A DNA stretch of 64,000 nucleotides from the NCBI RefSeq assembly GCF_009827305.1, contig NZ_WTYJ01000002.1, positions 248,001 through 312,000 on the forward strand, written 5' to 3'. This DNA is from Croceibacterium xixiisoli. GTDB lineage: Bacteria; Pseudomonadota; Alphaproteobacteria; Sphingomonadales; Sphingomonadaceae. The notes beneath the pieces are model-generated. The model saw nothing but the letters and a program-made list of their open reading frames with translations. It did not search any database and had not been told where the DNA came from. This document shows positions 17,444 through 26,078 of this stretch, in pieces; the first letter of the stretch is position 1, and every line of letters starts with the position of its first letter. The position numbers and the translations under genes were made by a program.

Positions 17444-17692
17444 GTTGTGGGAACATAATGCTTAATCGTTCGATGCTCCCAAACATGTTGCGCTGTTGTC
17501 TTGAGGCGGGCGATGTTGATGCAGATGGAGAAGTGGGCGCGGAAGCGATTGAAACACGTCTTCACCGCACGGCCGCTGGCTGCGCAGGACTGGATCGCAC
17601 GATGGGAAACTGAGCTCGGTTGGCACCATTACCGGCAAAGCCGAGGCCGAGGCGCGAGATTGGGATTAGTTGATTATCGTGTTCTTGGAATT
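17444..17692 (+). mobile_element. Second miniature REP element carrying a RAYT tail
   Basis: Left end GTTGTGGGAACATAAT (17444-17459) and right end ATTATCGTGTTCTTGGAATT (17673-17692) are degenerate REPs in inverted orientation, 249 bp in all. The interior matches the element at 16848 for most of its length (TTGAGGCGGGCGATGT, GCAGGACTGGATCGCAC) and encodes a frameshifted RAYT tail. Its right end covers the stop codon of the convergent nuclease gene. Confidence 0.65.
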
Positions 17693-18695
17693 AAAAAGGT
17701 AGATCGTCGTCAAGGTCATCCCAAGCTTGCGTGACTGCTGGGAGCGCCCCTTTTGGTAAGGGCAGATTATTTACGACGAACAGATTGAGGATGTCCTCCC
17801 GGTCCATGAACATCACTTGTGACCGTTTGCTGGCATCGAGCTTGTTGCCAATCCAGTTGCGTGCCTGCTTGGTGATCTCACCGCCTGCGACAATGAAGGC
17901 GTGATCGACTAGTACCCGGCGGCTAAGCTCGGGATCGAAGATTTCGTGCCCCAACATCATTGTCACCTGATTGTGAATTTCCGCGACATTGGCGGTGCTC
18001 ACACCGGACGAATCAAGTTTCCCCTTCTTGGCTTGGATGCCGAAATACAGGACGTGCAGTGTTGGCAACGTGTATTTCATCCACACGTCCTTGCCGTATT
18101 CCAGCGCCTTATCCTTGTGCCCGGCAGCAGTGATGCGATGGAAGCCGAGCTGGCGGAAGAGCGGCAGCAGCACATCCTCGATCAGTTCATCCTCGGAGCA
18201 TTTGCAAAGATAGGAGAGCAACTGATCGCGGCGCTCGATTTCCGACGGCGTGAACGGGCGATGGGGATTGGCGGTCTGAGCAATGGTGTTAGTTGCGATG
18301 TGCCGAAGTTGTCCGAGGCCATTCTCATCATAGAATGCGGCCCAGCCTTCGCGCGCCAGCATTATATTCAGCGCTGCTAGAGCCTTGATGCGATCGGCGT
18401 CATCACCCTCCGCGTCACCTTTGTCGAGCAGACGGCGGATGATGCGGATGAAAGCGTCCGGCATCACTGATGGCGTGGCGCGCGGCATTGCCAGCACTTC
18501 TTCGATCCGCTCGGCTGCCCAGACTTGACGCGTCTCACCGGCGTGCACGAAATCCAGATCACAATCTTCGAAGAATTCCGTAATGTATTTGCTCGACCGG
18601 TAAGGAAAATGCTCGGCATCTCCGACGACCATGCGGGCAAGTTCGCGAAGGTTTCTAGGCTTCCAATTCATAGTTGGGGCATATGCGGACATCAT
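17691..18695 (-). CDS. PD-(D/E)XK-like nuclease with AbiJ-type N-terminus (probable defence gene)
   Basis: A protein of about 334 residues. The N-terminus (LRELARMVVGDAEHFPYRSS, EFFEDCDL, TRQVWAAERIEEVL) resembles the small N-terminal domain of AbiJ-like defence proteins. The central part reads ELIEDVLLPLFRQLGF, then AGHKDKALEYGKDVWMKY and YFGIQAKKGKLD, giving the E/D, D and QxK residues of a PD-(D/E)XK nuclease. Several starts are possible (18752, 18695, 18671); I chose the ATG-ATG pair at 18695-18692. The stop codon TAA overlaps the last bases of a REP-like end, so the C-terminus may have been altered by insertion. Confidence 0.65.
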   Translation of the reverse strand: MMSAYAPTMNWKPRNLRELARMVVGDAEHFPYRSSKYITEFFEDCDLDFVHAGETRQVWAAERIEEVLAMPRATPSVMPDAFIRIIRRLLDKGDAEGDDADRIKALAALNIMLAREGWAAFYDENGLGQLRHIATNTIAQTANPHRPFTPSEIERRDQLLSYLCKCSEDELIEDVLLPLFRQLGFHRITAAGHKDKALEYGKDVWMKYTLPTLHVLYFGIQAKKGKLDSSGVSTANVAEIHNQVTMMLGHEIFDPELSRRVLVDHAFIVAGGEITKQARNWIGNKLDASKRSQVMFMDREDILNLFVVNNLPLPKGALPAVTQAWDDLDDDLPF

Positions 18696-18814
18696 CCTTA
18701 CTTCAACCCGTACCGTTGACGTTGCACTACTTCGGAAGAAATGTGCCATCACCTCTTGTTACCAAACGGTCGAGCCAATGATCACCTGATAGTGATCCAT
18801 TCTACGCACGCAGA

Positions 18815-19741
18815 CTACGGATGCCAGCGGCGCTGTCCTTTTTCTCGAATTCTATATTGCGACAGGTCGTCAAGCAGCGGGTCAAGCCAGTGATGACCAT
18901 GATATTGGAACTGGCGATGCCCGCCGTGTCTAAAGGCTTCGGTCAACGCCGGTTTGTCAACGCGATAGAAGAGAAAGTCGCTGGCATAGACCTGAGTGAT
19001 TGCGTTCAATCGCTCCACCTCTTCAGCGCCAAGCCGTAGCGTAACTAGGCGCGGTTCGATGGGATACTGCATCGGCGACGTGTAGACGATCGTCGCCGTT
19101 GGCAAGATCGGCAGCACTAGCTTTAGGCCAGCATCGAGTGCGTTCTGGGAGGCGGGGAAATTGTGCAGGAATCCGTCACCGGCAACAAATTCCCGCTCAT
19201 CACTGAATAAGATCGCCCAGCGGCCGTGCATCATGCGTTTGCGATAAGCGTCGTAGAGCCCGCGCTGGTTCACCGCGATTAGCGTTTTATCGGCTGTTGG
19301 ATTGGGTAGGCCGAAATCGCGCCGGTAGCACTCAGCGGTCCGCTTGATCGAAGCACGGATGCACGGGCTGCGGGCAAGCATAGATGCGGTGATGCGGGCG
19401 ATCTGCGCAGCGCGTTGATCGATGAGCGGCTGTGGCAGAATCCGATCGACGGTCGACTGATTTGGCGACGATAAGGATGCTTCGAGTGTTCCCAGCCACT
19501 GCACGAACGCCGTCATTTCATTATCTGGCTCGTTGAAAATTGGTTCGAAGGTCGAAACCCACGGGCCGCCGAGCTTAATATGATGGGCATTTGTGATCGC
19601 ACCGAACGCGCCCGGCGGCGCTCGATGTACGGCTCCATTCGGTCTTATTACTGACATCATGCCGTCGGCCGCAGCCCAATGGTCGGCAAGGGTTCGCGGC
19701 CACCAATGATGCAGTTCAGTCTTTAGCGGCTTTTGATTCAT
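18815..19741 (-). CDS. DUF4238-like protein of the defence island
   Basis: A 308-residue protein from ATG 19741 (MNQKPLKTELHHWWPRTLAD); the longer frame to 19897 crosses a C-rich, non-coding-looking leader. It starts with a His-rich HHWWP motif and later has WAILFSDEREFVAGDG, LVLPILPTATIVYTSP and VERLNAITQVYASDFLFY. These resemble DUF4238 proteins (HHxxP start, SD-x-P block, LN block), often found among phage-defence genes. There is no signal peptide. It faces the same way as the nuclease, 119 bp upstream of it, so they may be co-transcribed. Confidence 0.5.
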   Translation of the reverse strand: MNQKPLKTELHHWWPRTLADHWAAADGMMSVIRPNGAVHRAPPGAFGAITNAHHIKLGGPWVSTFEPIFNEPDNEMTAFVQWLGTLEASLSSPNQSTVDRILPQPLIDQRAAQIARITASMLARSPCIRASIKRTAECYRRDFGLPNPTADKTLIAVNQRGLYDAYRKRMMHGRWAILFSDEREFVAGDGFLHNFPASQNALDAGLKLVLPILPTATIVYTSPMQYPIEPRLVTLRLGAEEVERLNAITQVYASDFLFYRVDKPALTEAFRHGGHRQFQYHGHHWLDPLLDDLSQYRIREKGQRRWHP

Positions 19742-19884
19742 GGTCGTAAGCTGAAAATAAGGCCGGCAGATGTCTAGGGGCGTGATGCAGTGCTTTGCCC
19801 CCACCCCACACCCCCCCCAACACCAACGGGGAAACATCACAATCCCACCTGTCCCGCCGCCATCGCTGGTGGTAGGGCTGGCCC

Positions 19885-22176
19885 ATGGCCACCACAAACG
19901 ATGAAAAGGATCCGTTCGACGCCATCGTCGACGCCCCGTTCGACAGTGCTTTGTCGGAACGCTACCTGGTCTATGCCCTGTCCACGATCACGGCACGCTC
20001 GCTGCCCGATCTGCGCGATGGGCTGAAACCGGTTCACCGGCGCCTGCTGTGGACTATGCGCAATCTGCGCATGTGGCCCGATACCCTGCCCAAGAAATCC
20101 GCCCGCGTCGTGGGGGATGCGATCGGCAAATACCATCCGCATGGCGATTCCGCCGTCTATGATGCCATGGTCCGCCTCGCGCAGGATTTTACCCTGCGTT
20201 ACCCGCTGGTCCAAGGGCAGGGGAATTTCGGCAATATCGATGGCGATAACGCCGCCGCCTATCGCTACACCGAATGCCGCCTCACCCGCACCGCCATCAG
20301 CCTGATGGAGGGGCTGGATGAAGGCACGGTCGATTTCATCCCCACCTACAACAATGAGGATATCGAACCGGCGCTGATGCCGGGGCTGTTCCCCAATCTG
20401 CTGGCCAATGGCGCCAGCGGCATCGCCGTGGGCATGGCCACCAGCATCCCCAGCCATAATGTGGCCGAAATCATCGATGCCGTGCTCGAACTGATCGACA
20501 ATCCCCATGTCGAACATGCCCGGTTGATGGAACTGTTCCACGGCCCCGATTTCGCCACTGGCGGGCTGATCGTGGATTCCGCGGCGGCCATTTCCCGCGC
20601 CTATGAAACCGGGCGCGGCAGTTTCCGCGTGCGGGCGCGCTTCCATGCGGCCGAAGCGGGGGCAGAGGCGGATCGGCTGGCCGGGATAGAGCGGGTCGGG
20701 GCGGGGCAGTACCAGCTCGTCATCTCCGAAATCCCCTACATGGTGCAGAAAAGCCGGCTGATCGAACAGATCGCCCAGCTGATCGCCGATCGCAAGCTGC
20801 CCATCCTGGAAGATGTGCGGGATGAAAGCGACGAACAGATTCGCATCGTGCTCGTTCCCAAGAGCCGCAATGTCGATCCCGAACTGCTCAAGGAAAGCCT
20901 CTACAAGCTGACCGATCTGGAAAGCCGGTTCTCGCTCAATCTCAACGTGCTCGATGCCACGCGCACGCCGATGGTGATGGGCCTGCATGAACTGCTGTCC
21001 AACTGGGTCGCGCATCAGATCGATATTCTGCAGCGGCGCACCCGCCACCGGCTGGACAAGATTGCCGACCGGCTCGAACTGGTCGAAGGCTTCATCACCG
21101 CCTTCCTCAATCTGGATCGGGTGATCGAAATCATCCGGACAGAGGATGAGCCAAAGCCGGTGATGATGGCCGAATTCGGCCTGACCGACCGGCAGACCGA
21201 AGCAATCCTCAACATGCGGCTGCGTTCGCTGCGCAAGCTGGAGGAGATGGAGCTCAACCGCGAACGTGACGCGCTGATCGCCGAACGCGAGGAACTGCTC
21301 AAGCTGCTCGATTCCTCGGCGCGGCAGCGGACCCGGCTGAAGCGGGATCTGAACGCCCTGCGCAAGGAATATGGGCCAGAAACCCTGCTCGGCCGTCGCC
21401 GCACCACCATTGCAGAGGCGATCCCGGTCGTCGAATTCAGCATGGATGCGATGATCGAGAAGGAACCGGTGACGGTGATCCTGAGCCAGCGCGGCTGGAT
21501 CCGCGCGGCCCGTGGCCATCTGCCGCTGGATCAGGATTGGAAATTCAAGGAAGGCGATGGCCCGGCCTTTGCCCTCCATGCCCAGACCACGGACAAGCTG
21601 CTGATCGCCGGCGATGACGGGCGCTTCTTCACCATCGGGGCGGATAAGCTGCCCGGCGCGCGCGGCTTCGGCGAACCGATCCGCAACACGCTGGATATGG
21701 ATGCCGCCGTGCATATCGTGGCGCTGATCGTCCACCGGCCCAATCTGCAACTGCTGCTGGCCAGCACCGCAGGCAAGGGTTTCGTCGCTGTCACCGATGA
21801 ATTGCTGGCCGAAACCCGCAAGGGGCGCCAGGTGGTGAATGTGAAGGCAGACACGAAGCTGTCGGTCGTGCGCCCGATCCCGCCCGATCATGATCACGTG
21901 GCCGTGGTGGGGGACAATCGCAAGCTGGTGGTCTTCAGCCTGGAAGAAATGCCGGTCATGGCACGCGGGCAGGGCGTCGGGTTGCAGCGTTACCGCGATG
22001 GCGGCATGGCTGACGCGATCACGCTCAATCTGGTGGCCGGGCTCAGCTGGACCATGGGCGGCGAAAGCAAGCGCGTGCGGACCGAAACCGACATGCACAT
22101 GTGGAAGGTCGCCCGTGGCGCCGCCGGCCGCCTGCCGCCCAACGGCTTCCCGCGAGACAACAAATTCGGATCCTGA
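19885..22176 (+). CDS. parC: DNA topoisomerase IV subunit A
   Basis: A 763-residue type IIA topoisomerase subunit A that, with ParE, decatenates daughter chromosomes. YALSTITARSLPDLRDGLKP is the N-terminal arm. KYHPHGDSAVYDAMVRLAQ is the quinolone-determining region, with Ser and Asp at the resistance positions (wild-type-like). AAYRYTECRLT holds the DNA-cleaving tyrosine. The C-terminal half has the coiled coil and a shortened beta-pinwheel without a GyrA box, which favours ParC over GyrA. A terminator follows the stop. Confidence 0.93.
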   Translation: MATTNDEKDPFDAIVDAPFDSALSERYLVYALSTITARSLPDLRDGLKPVHRRLLWTMRNLRMWPDTLPKKSARVVGDAIGKYHPHGDSAVYDAMVRLAQDFTLRYPLVQGQGNFGNIDGDNAAAYRYTECRLTRTAISLMEGLDEGTVDFIPTYNNEDIEPALMPGLFPNLLANGASGIAVGMATSIPSHNVAEIIDAVLELIDNPHVEHARLMELFHGPDFATGGLIVDSAAAISRAYETGRGSFRVRARFHAAEAGAEADRLAGIERVGAGQYQLVISEIPYMVQKSRLIEQIAQLIADRKLPILEDVRDESDEQIRIVLVPKSRNVDPELLKESLYKLTDLESRFSLNLNVLDATRTPMVMGLHELLSNWVAHQIDILQRRTRHRLDKIADRLELVEGFITAFLNLDRVIEIIRTEDEPKPVMMAEFGLTDRQTEAILNMRLRSLRKLEEMELNRERDALIAEREELLKLLDSSARQRTRLKRDLNALRKEYGPETLLGRRRTTIAEAIPVVEFSMDAMIEKEPVTVILSQRGWIRAARGHLPLDQDWKFKEGDGPAFALHAQTTDKLLIAGDDGRFFTIGADKLPGARGFGEPIRNTLDMDAAVHIVALIVHRPNLQLLLASTAGKGFVAVTDELLAETRKGRQVVNVKADTKLSVVRPIPPDHDHVAVVGDNRKLVVFSLEEMPVMARGQGVGLQRYRDGGMADAITLNLVAGLSWTMGGESKRVRTETDMHMWKVARGAAGRLPPNGFPRDNKFGS

Positions 22177-22180
22177 ACGC

Positions 22181-22221
22181 AAGGAAGCCCGGCCATCCGC
22201 AGATGACCGGGCTTCCTTTTT
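22181..22221 (+). terminator. Rho-independent terminator of parC
   Basis: AAGGAAGCCCGG (22181-22192) pairs with CCGGGCTTCCTT (22207-22218), and the stem is followed by a run of T to 22221. It begins four bases after the parC stop. Confidence 0.9.
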
Positions 22222-22238
22222 GGGTTTGACCCTATGGC

Positions 22239-22829
22239 TTAGCTGGCGGCCTGGCCGGCAACCGCTGCATTCAGGTCAGCTGCGGTGGCCATGAAGGTCA
22301 CCTTGTCCTGATGCATGGCAAACTGGGCCTTGGGCAGGGAGATGGCACCGGCCGTCGAATGTTCGACCACCACCATGCCGGCTGCGTTCACTTCCTTCAC
22401 CGGGCCGACCGGCTGGCCGTCAACGGTGAAGACCTGGGCACCGGCCACCAGGGCGGTTTCAAGTGCGGCGGCACTGGCTTCGGCTTGGCCCGAAACAGCT
22501 TCTTCCAGCTGAGCCTTGTTCCAGCCGATGGTCGGGCCCTTGGCGCCGGCCGAAATGGCCGTGGCGGGCACGGTGGCCGTCACGCTGCCGGTGTTGATCG
22601 TGGCATTGCCGCCTTCCAGCGAGGCAATGGTGCCGACTTCAGCGCCATCGGGGCCATAGACGGTGGCGCCAGCGGCAATCGCGGCGGCACCGGCAGGTGC
22701 TGCTGCGGCGGCATCGGCTGCCGGGGCGCCTTCAGCCGGGGCGGCCGGGGCCGCGTCCTGGGCGGCGGCGGGAACGGTAAAAGCCGTGCCGGCGGCAAAG
22801 GCCGCTGCAGCAAGATATCCGAACTTCAT
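22239..22829 (-). CDS. Exported Ala-rich protein with PRC-barrel-like repeats
   Basis: A 196-residue protein from ATG 22829, which has GGAGAATTATC just upstream. A signal peptide (MKFGYLAAAAFAAGTAF, cleavage near AAAQDA) is followed by an Ala/Pro-rich linker and two similar beta segments (ATVYGPDGAEVGTIASLEGG and AQVFTVDGQPVGPVKEVNA) that resemble PRC-barrel strands. It is probably periplasmic; function unknown. It converges on parC. Confidence 0.65.
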   Translation of the reverse strand: MKFGYLAAAAFAAGTAFTVPAAAQDAAPAAPAEGAPAADAAAAAPAGAAAIAAGATVYGPDGAEVGTIASLEGGNATINTGSVTATVPATAISAGAKGPTIGWNKAQLEEAVSGQAEASAAALETALVAGAQVFTVDGQPVGPVKEVNAAGMVVVEHSTAGAISLPKAQFAMHQDKVTFMATAADLNAAVAGQAAS

Positions 22830-23096
22830 GATAATTCTCCGTATTGCACCAAATTTGCACCCCGAAGAACTCGGGGAGGGTGAACCGGGCGCGACCCCAA
22901 TGCCACTCTGGGCAGGTTCCGTGCCGCCAGTCCGAAACTGCGGGCGGTCCCGCATGCTTCTGGACATCCAACCCGGTCCGGCTGGCATGGTTCCTGCTGA
23001 CCGGCCGCGAGTCCATGCCGAACGGATGAATCCACCCTCAGCGGCGATGGGCCGTGAAAATTTGGTAACAGAAGATATTACATTGTGTGGAGAGGG

Positions 23097-24296
23097 TCAG
23101 GCGGGCAGCGTGGCTTCCAGGATTTGCATGACGCGATCCTGGCCTGGAAACCCTTCCGCCAGCCATTTTTCTTCCACCTGCCGCAGAATCCGCGCCACCT
23201 CGGGCCCGGCCCCGACCCCGCGCCGCACGATATCGCCACCCTTCAGCGGGAAGGCAGGCACGTCCCACCCGATCAGCGGCGCGATGGACTGCCCGGCCAG
23301 CAAAACCTGGTCGATCGCGGCCTCCTTGCCCTGGCGATAGGCCAGCACCCGCACGTCCTCCGCGCGTGTCCATGCGCAGGCAGGGCGTGCTGCGGCGGTG
23401 GCCAGGCGCTTCTTTTGCGCGGCAGAAAGCCGCAATCGGGCCGCCACCTGCTCGGCCACCTTGGCATCCGCCGGCACCAGCGCCGCCAGCCGCCGCACCG
23501 CATCGGGCGCCACCTGCTGCCGCGCCTCTTCCCCGCACAATGCCGCCAGCGCTGCGACCTGCGTCGCGGTCGTTTCGGGCAGGATCACCGGCAGCACCCC
23601 GGCTGCGAACATCCGTGCTACCGTTGCCGAAGGATCGTTTAAAGACAACAGGTTAAGCAGCTCGCTTCCCACCCGTTCGCGGCTCAATCCCTTCAGCGTG
23701 GGGGCCAGTTCGGCACAGGCTGCCTCTGCCTCGGCATCCAGCGTGGCGCCGAACCGGGCCTGAAACCGGTAATACCGCAGGATCCGCAAATGATCCTCGC
23801 GAATGCGCTGCCGGGCATCGCCAATAAACCGCACCCGATGCTCCGCAAGATCCGCCCGGCCATAAAAATAATCGTGCAATTCCAATGTGTCAGGATCGCA
23901 ATAGAGCGCGTTGATGGTGAAATCCCGCCGCGCTGCATCATCCTCCCACGCGGTCGCAAAGGCCACCGTCGCCCGCCGCCCATCGGTGCTGACATCATGC
24001 CGCAAGGTCGTGATCTCCACCGGCCCGCCGGCCAGCACCGCCGTCACCGTGCCATGCGCAATCCCGGTCGGAATGCAGGAAATTCCTGCATTCTTAAGCG
24101 CTTGCATCACCACTTCTGGCTCCAGCGGGGTCGCGGCATCGATGTCCTTCACCGGATGATCGAGCAAAGTGTCCCGCACCGCACCCCCGACCCAGCGCAG
24201 ATTGCCGGGCCCCAGCGTTGCCACCAGCCTGGCCAGATCGGCCCGCCGCGTCCATTCGGCCGCCGGCAGATGGGGTGGATTTGTATCTGTATTCAT
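23097..24296 (-). CDS. cca: CCA tRNA nucleotidyltransferase
   Basis: A 399-residue enzyme that adds or repairs the CCA end of tRNA. RWVGGAVRDTLL is the class II nucleotidyltransferase GGxVRD motif, KDIDAATP holds the catalytic DxD, RRDFTINAL is motif B, and EDHLRILRYYRFQARFG is the template region. The alpha-helical C-terminus is of alphaproteobacterial type. ATG 24296 overlaps the nudix stop by 4 bp (ATGA), so it is translated with it. Confidence 0.92.
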   Translation of the reverse strand: MNTDTNPPHLPAAEWTRRADLARLVATLGPGNLRWVGGAVRDTLLDHPVKDIDAATPLEPEVVMQALKNAGISCIPTGIAHGTVTAVLAGGPVEITTLRHDVSTDGRRATVAFATAWEDDAARRDFTINALYCDPDTLELHDYFYGRADLAEHRVRFIGDARQRIREDHLRILRYYRFQARFGATLDAEAEAACAELAPTLKGLSRERVGSELLNLLSLNDPSATVARMFAAGVLPVILPETTATQVAALAALCGEEARQQVAPDAVRRLAALVPADAKVAEQVAARLRLSAAQKKRLATAAARPACAWTRAEDVRVLAYRQGKEAAIDQVLLAGQSIAPLIGWDVPAFPLKGGDIVRRGVGAGPEVARILRQVEEKWLAEGFPGQDRVMQILEATLPA

Positions 24297-24895
24297 TGCG
24301 ATTTTTCCTGCAGCCAGTCGAGCCGGCGGCCCAGATTGGCCAGGATTGCCGCCGTGATCCCCCAGATCCGGTGCCCCTGCCAATTGATCTCGATATAACC
24401 CCGCGGTTCCCCGCGCCATTCGCCTATCTTGCTGATATGATTGGCCGGATCGAGCACGAAACTCAGCGGCGCCTCGAACCAGGAAGACACCTCGGCCGGA
24501 TTGGGCACCAGCGGCAAATCGGGCGGCACCAGCCCCAGCACCGGCGTTACGTCATAGCCCGACCCGGTAATGAAACGGTCGCTCGCCCCGATCAGCCGCA
24601 CGTCCTCAGCCTGGATCGCCAGTTCCTCCCGCGCCTCCCGCAGCGCGGCTCGCAGCGCGTCTTCGCCCTCATCGATCTTGCCCCCGGGGAAGGCAACTTG
24701 CCCCGGATGGGCCCGCATCGCTTCGGGCCGATGGGTCAGGATCACGCCCGGTTCGTCCCTGTCGGTGATCGCCACCAGCACGGCAGCAGGGCGGACGACC
24801 GGCGGCGCAAACTGGCTGTCGTCGCGCAAATCCCGTAATTCTATCGCATGGCCGGCGACGAACCGGCGCTGCAGTTGATCGAACAGCGCGCTCAT
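24293..24895 (-). CDS. Nudix hydrolase, CoA pyrophosphatase type (NudL-like)
   Basis: A 200-residue protein. HPGQVAFPGGKIDEGED joins the CoA-ase signature (PGQVAFPGG) to the Nudix box, which continues as ALRAALREAREELAI; the last Gly of the box is replaced by Ala. Members split CoA or related nucleoside diphosphates. Start ATG 24895 overlaps the DUF1285 stop by 1 bp (TGATG). It is the middle gene of the DUF1285-nudix-cca unit, an order common in alphaproteobacteria. Confidence 0.88.
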   Translation of the reverse strand: MSALFDQLQRRFVAGHAIELRDLRDDSQFAPPVVRPAAVLVAITDRDEPGVILTHRPEAMRAHPGQVAFPGGKIDEGEDALRAALREAREELAIQAEDVRLIGASDRFITGSGYDVTPVLGLVPPDLPLVPNPAEVSSWFEAPLSFVLDPANHISKIGEWRGEPRGYIEINWQGHRIWGITAAILANLGRRLDWLQEKSQ

Positions 24896-25440
24896 CACGG
24901 CACCAGCGGGAAGCTGATGCCCCGGCTGACCACATTCATGCCATTGCTGCCGGCCAGTGCATGATTGGCGATCTGCAGCCAGGTGGATCGGTTCAGCCGC
25001 GCCTCACATCCATGGCGGACGCCCAGATAAATGGCGGGAACTTCAGGATTTCCTGTGGCGCGAAGCCGATGATCAGGACCGGCGACGATCAGTTCGTCGG
25101 TGTTGAGCCGGAACGCCAGCGCACCATGGCGGGCCTGCATTTCCACCGCGATGAAGGCGGCATCTTCCACCTCGACCGATTGGCGGCATTGCGGCGTGAC
25201 CAGCCAATGCTGCCCATCATCATCGCGCATCAGCAGGGTGGAAAAGGCCCGCACCATCGCCAGCCGATAGATCGGGCTGCCATTGTGAAACCAGGTGCCA
25301 TCGGCCGCGATACGCATGCCGCTGTCCATGGTTTCTTCCGGATGCCAGCTCTCGATTGGCGGCAGCCGCCGTGCCTTCACCGCCGCCGCGATCTGCGCCA
25401 GCGACATCGCGGAAAGATCGGGAAGCGGTTCGTAGGGCAT
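24895..25440 (-). CDS. DUF1285 family protein
   Basis: A 181-residue protein from ATG 25440 (MPYEPLPDLSAMSLAQI). PPIESWHPE, GMRIAADGTWFHNGSPI and FSTLLMRDDDGQHWLVTP match DUF1285, a conserved alphaproteobacterial family of beta-sandwich type with no assigned reaction. It heads the three-gene unit with nudix and cca. Confidence 0.85.
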   Translation of the reverse strand: MPYEPLPDLSAMSLAQIAAAVKARRLPPIESWHPEETMDSGMRIAADGTWFHNGSPIYRLAMVRAFSTLLMRDDDGQHWLVTPQCRQSVEVEDAAFIAVEMQARHGALAFRLNTDELIVAGPDHRLRATGNPEVPAIYLGVRHGCEARLNRSTWLQIANHALAGSNGMNVVSRGISFPLVP

Positions 25441-25495
25441 GGCCCGCCCCATGGCAGATGCCGGAGCGTGCAACAATATGCCGCAACGTGCTGAA

Positions 25496-26008
25496 CTATT
25501 TCCAGGGGCCCAGCATGCCGTCCTGCGGCAGGGCGGCATGATTGCCGCACCGGACCATCAGCCGCGCGGGGTCCCATGGGCCGGGGCAAAGCCAGCCGCG
25601 CGGGGCTTGGCGAAAACCGAAGCGGCCATAATAGGGTGCGTCGCCGATCAGCATCTGGGGCAGGGCGGCAGGGGTATCGAGCACCGCGCCTTGCGCCAGC
25701 ATCAGGGCCAGGCCGAAACCTTCGCCCTGCCGTTCGGGCACCACAGCCACGGGCCCGACCATCACCATCGGATAGGGGCGGCCATCGCTGCCGTTCAGCG
25801 CCACCGGCCAGGCCTGGATGGTGCCGACCAGCAGGTCATCGTCATCCAGCGCGGCAAAGCTGAGCGCCGGAAGCCATTGAGTTCCTTCGCGAATGGCATA
25901 GGCCGTGCGCGCAAAGCGGTCAGGACCGAAGGCACGATCGAGCAATTGCTCGATCATCGGCGGTTCCACCTGTGCCAGGGGAATCAGAGTGTGGACTGCA
26001 TCGGCCAT
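25496..26008 (-). CDS. GNAT family N-acetyltransferase
   Basis: A protein of about 170 residues (start taken at MADAVHTLIPL). MVGPVAVVPERQGEGFGLAL holds the acetyl-CoA-binding Q/R-x-x-G-x-G/A loop, and GDAPYYGRFGFRQAP is the usual YY-x-x-FGF end of the YhbS-like subgroup. Acetyl acceptor unknown. There is some doubt about the start, since the frame stays open to 26110. Confidence 0.82.
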   Translation of the reverse strand: MADAVHTLIPLAQVEPPMIEQLLDRAFGPDRFARTAYAIREGTQWLPALSFAALDDDDLLVGTIQAWPVALNGSDGRPYPMVMVGPVAVVPERQGEGFGLALMLAQGAVLDTPAALPQMLIGDAPYYGRFGFRQAPRGWLCPGPWDPARLMVRCGNHAALPQDGMLGPWK

Positions 26009-26078
26009 GGGCCGCGCGCCGATAGGGGGCATGGGGACGATTCGCAACGCAAACCGTATGGTGTCACGGCCTGCCGGG

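Noticed and set aside
19790-19830. C-rich run between the DUF4238-like gene and parC
   Set aside because: A simple homopolymer-type stretch with no structure that can be supported as a functional site.
19837-22182. A 781-codon minus-strand frame opposite parC
   Set aside because: It is an antisense shadow of a strongly conserved gene in GC-rich DNA, with His/Gln/Gly-rich low-complexity translation and no domain.
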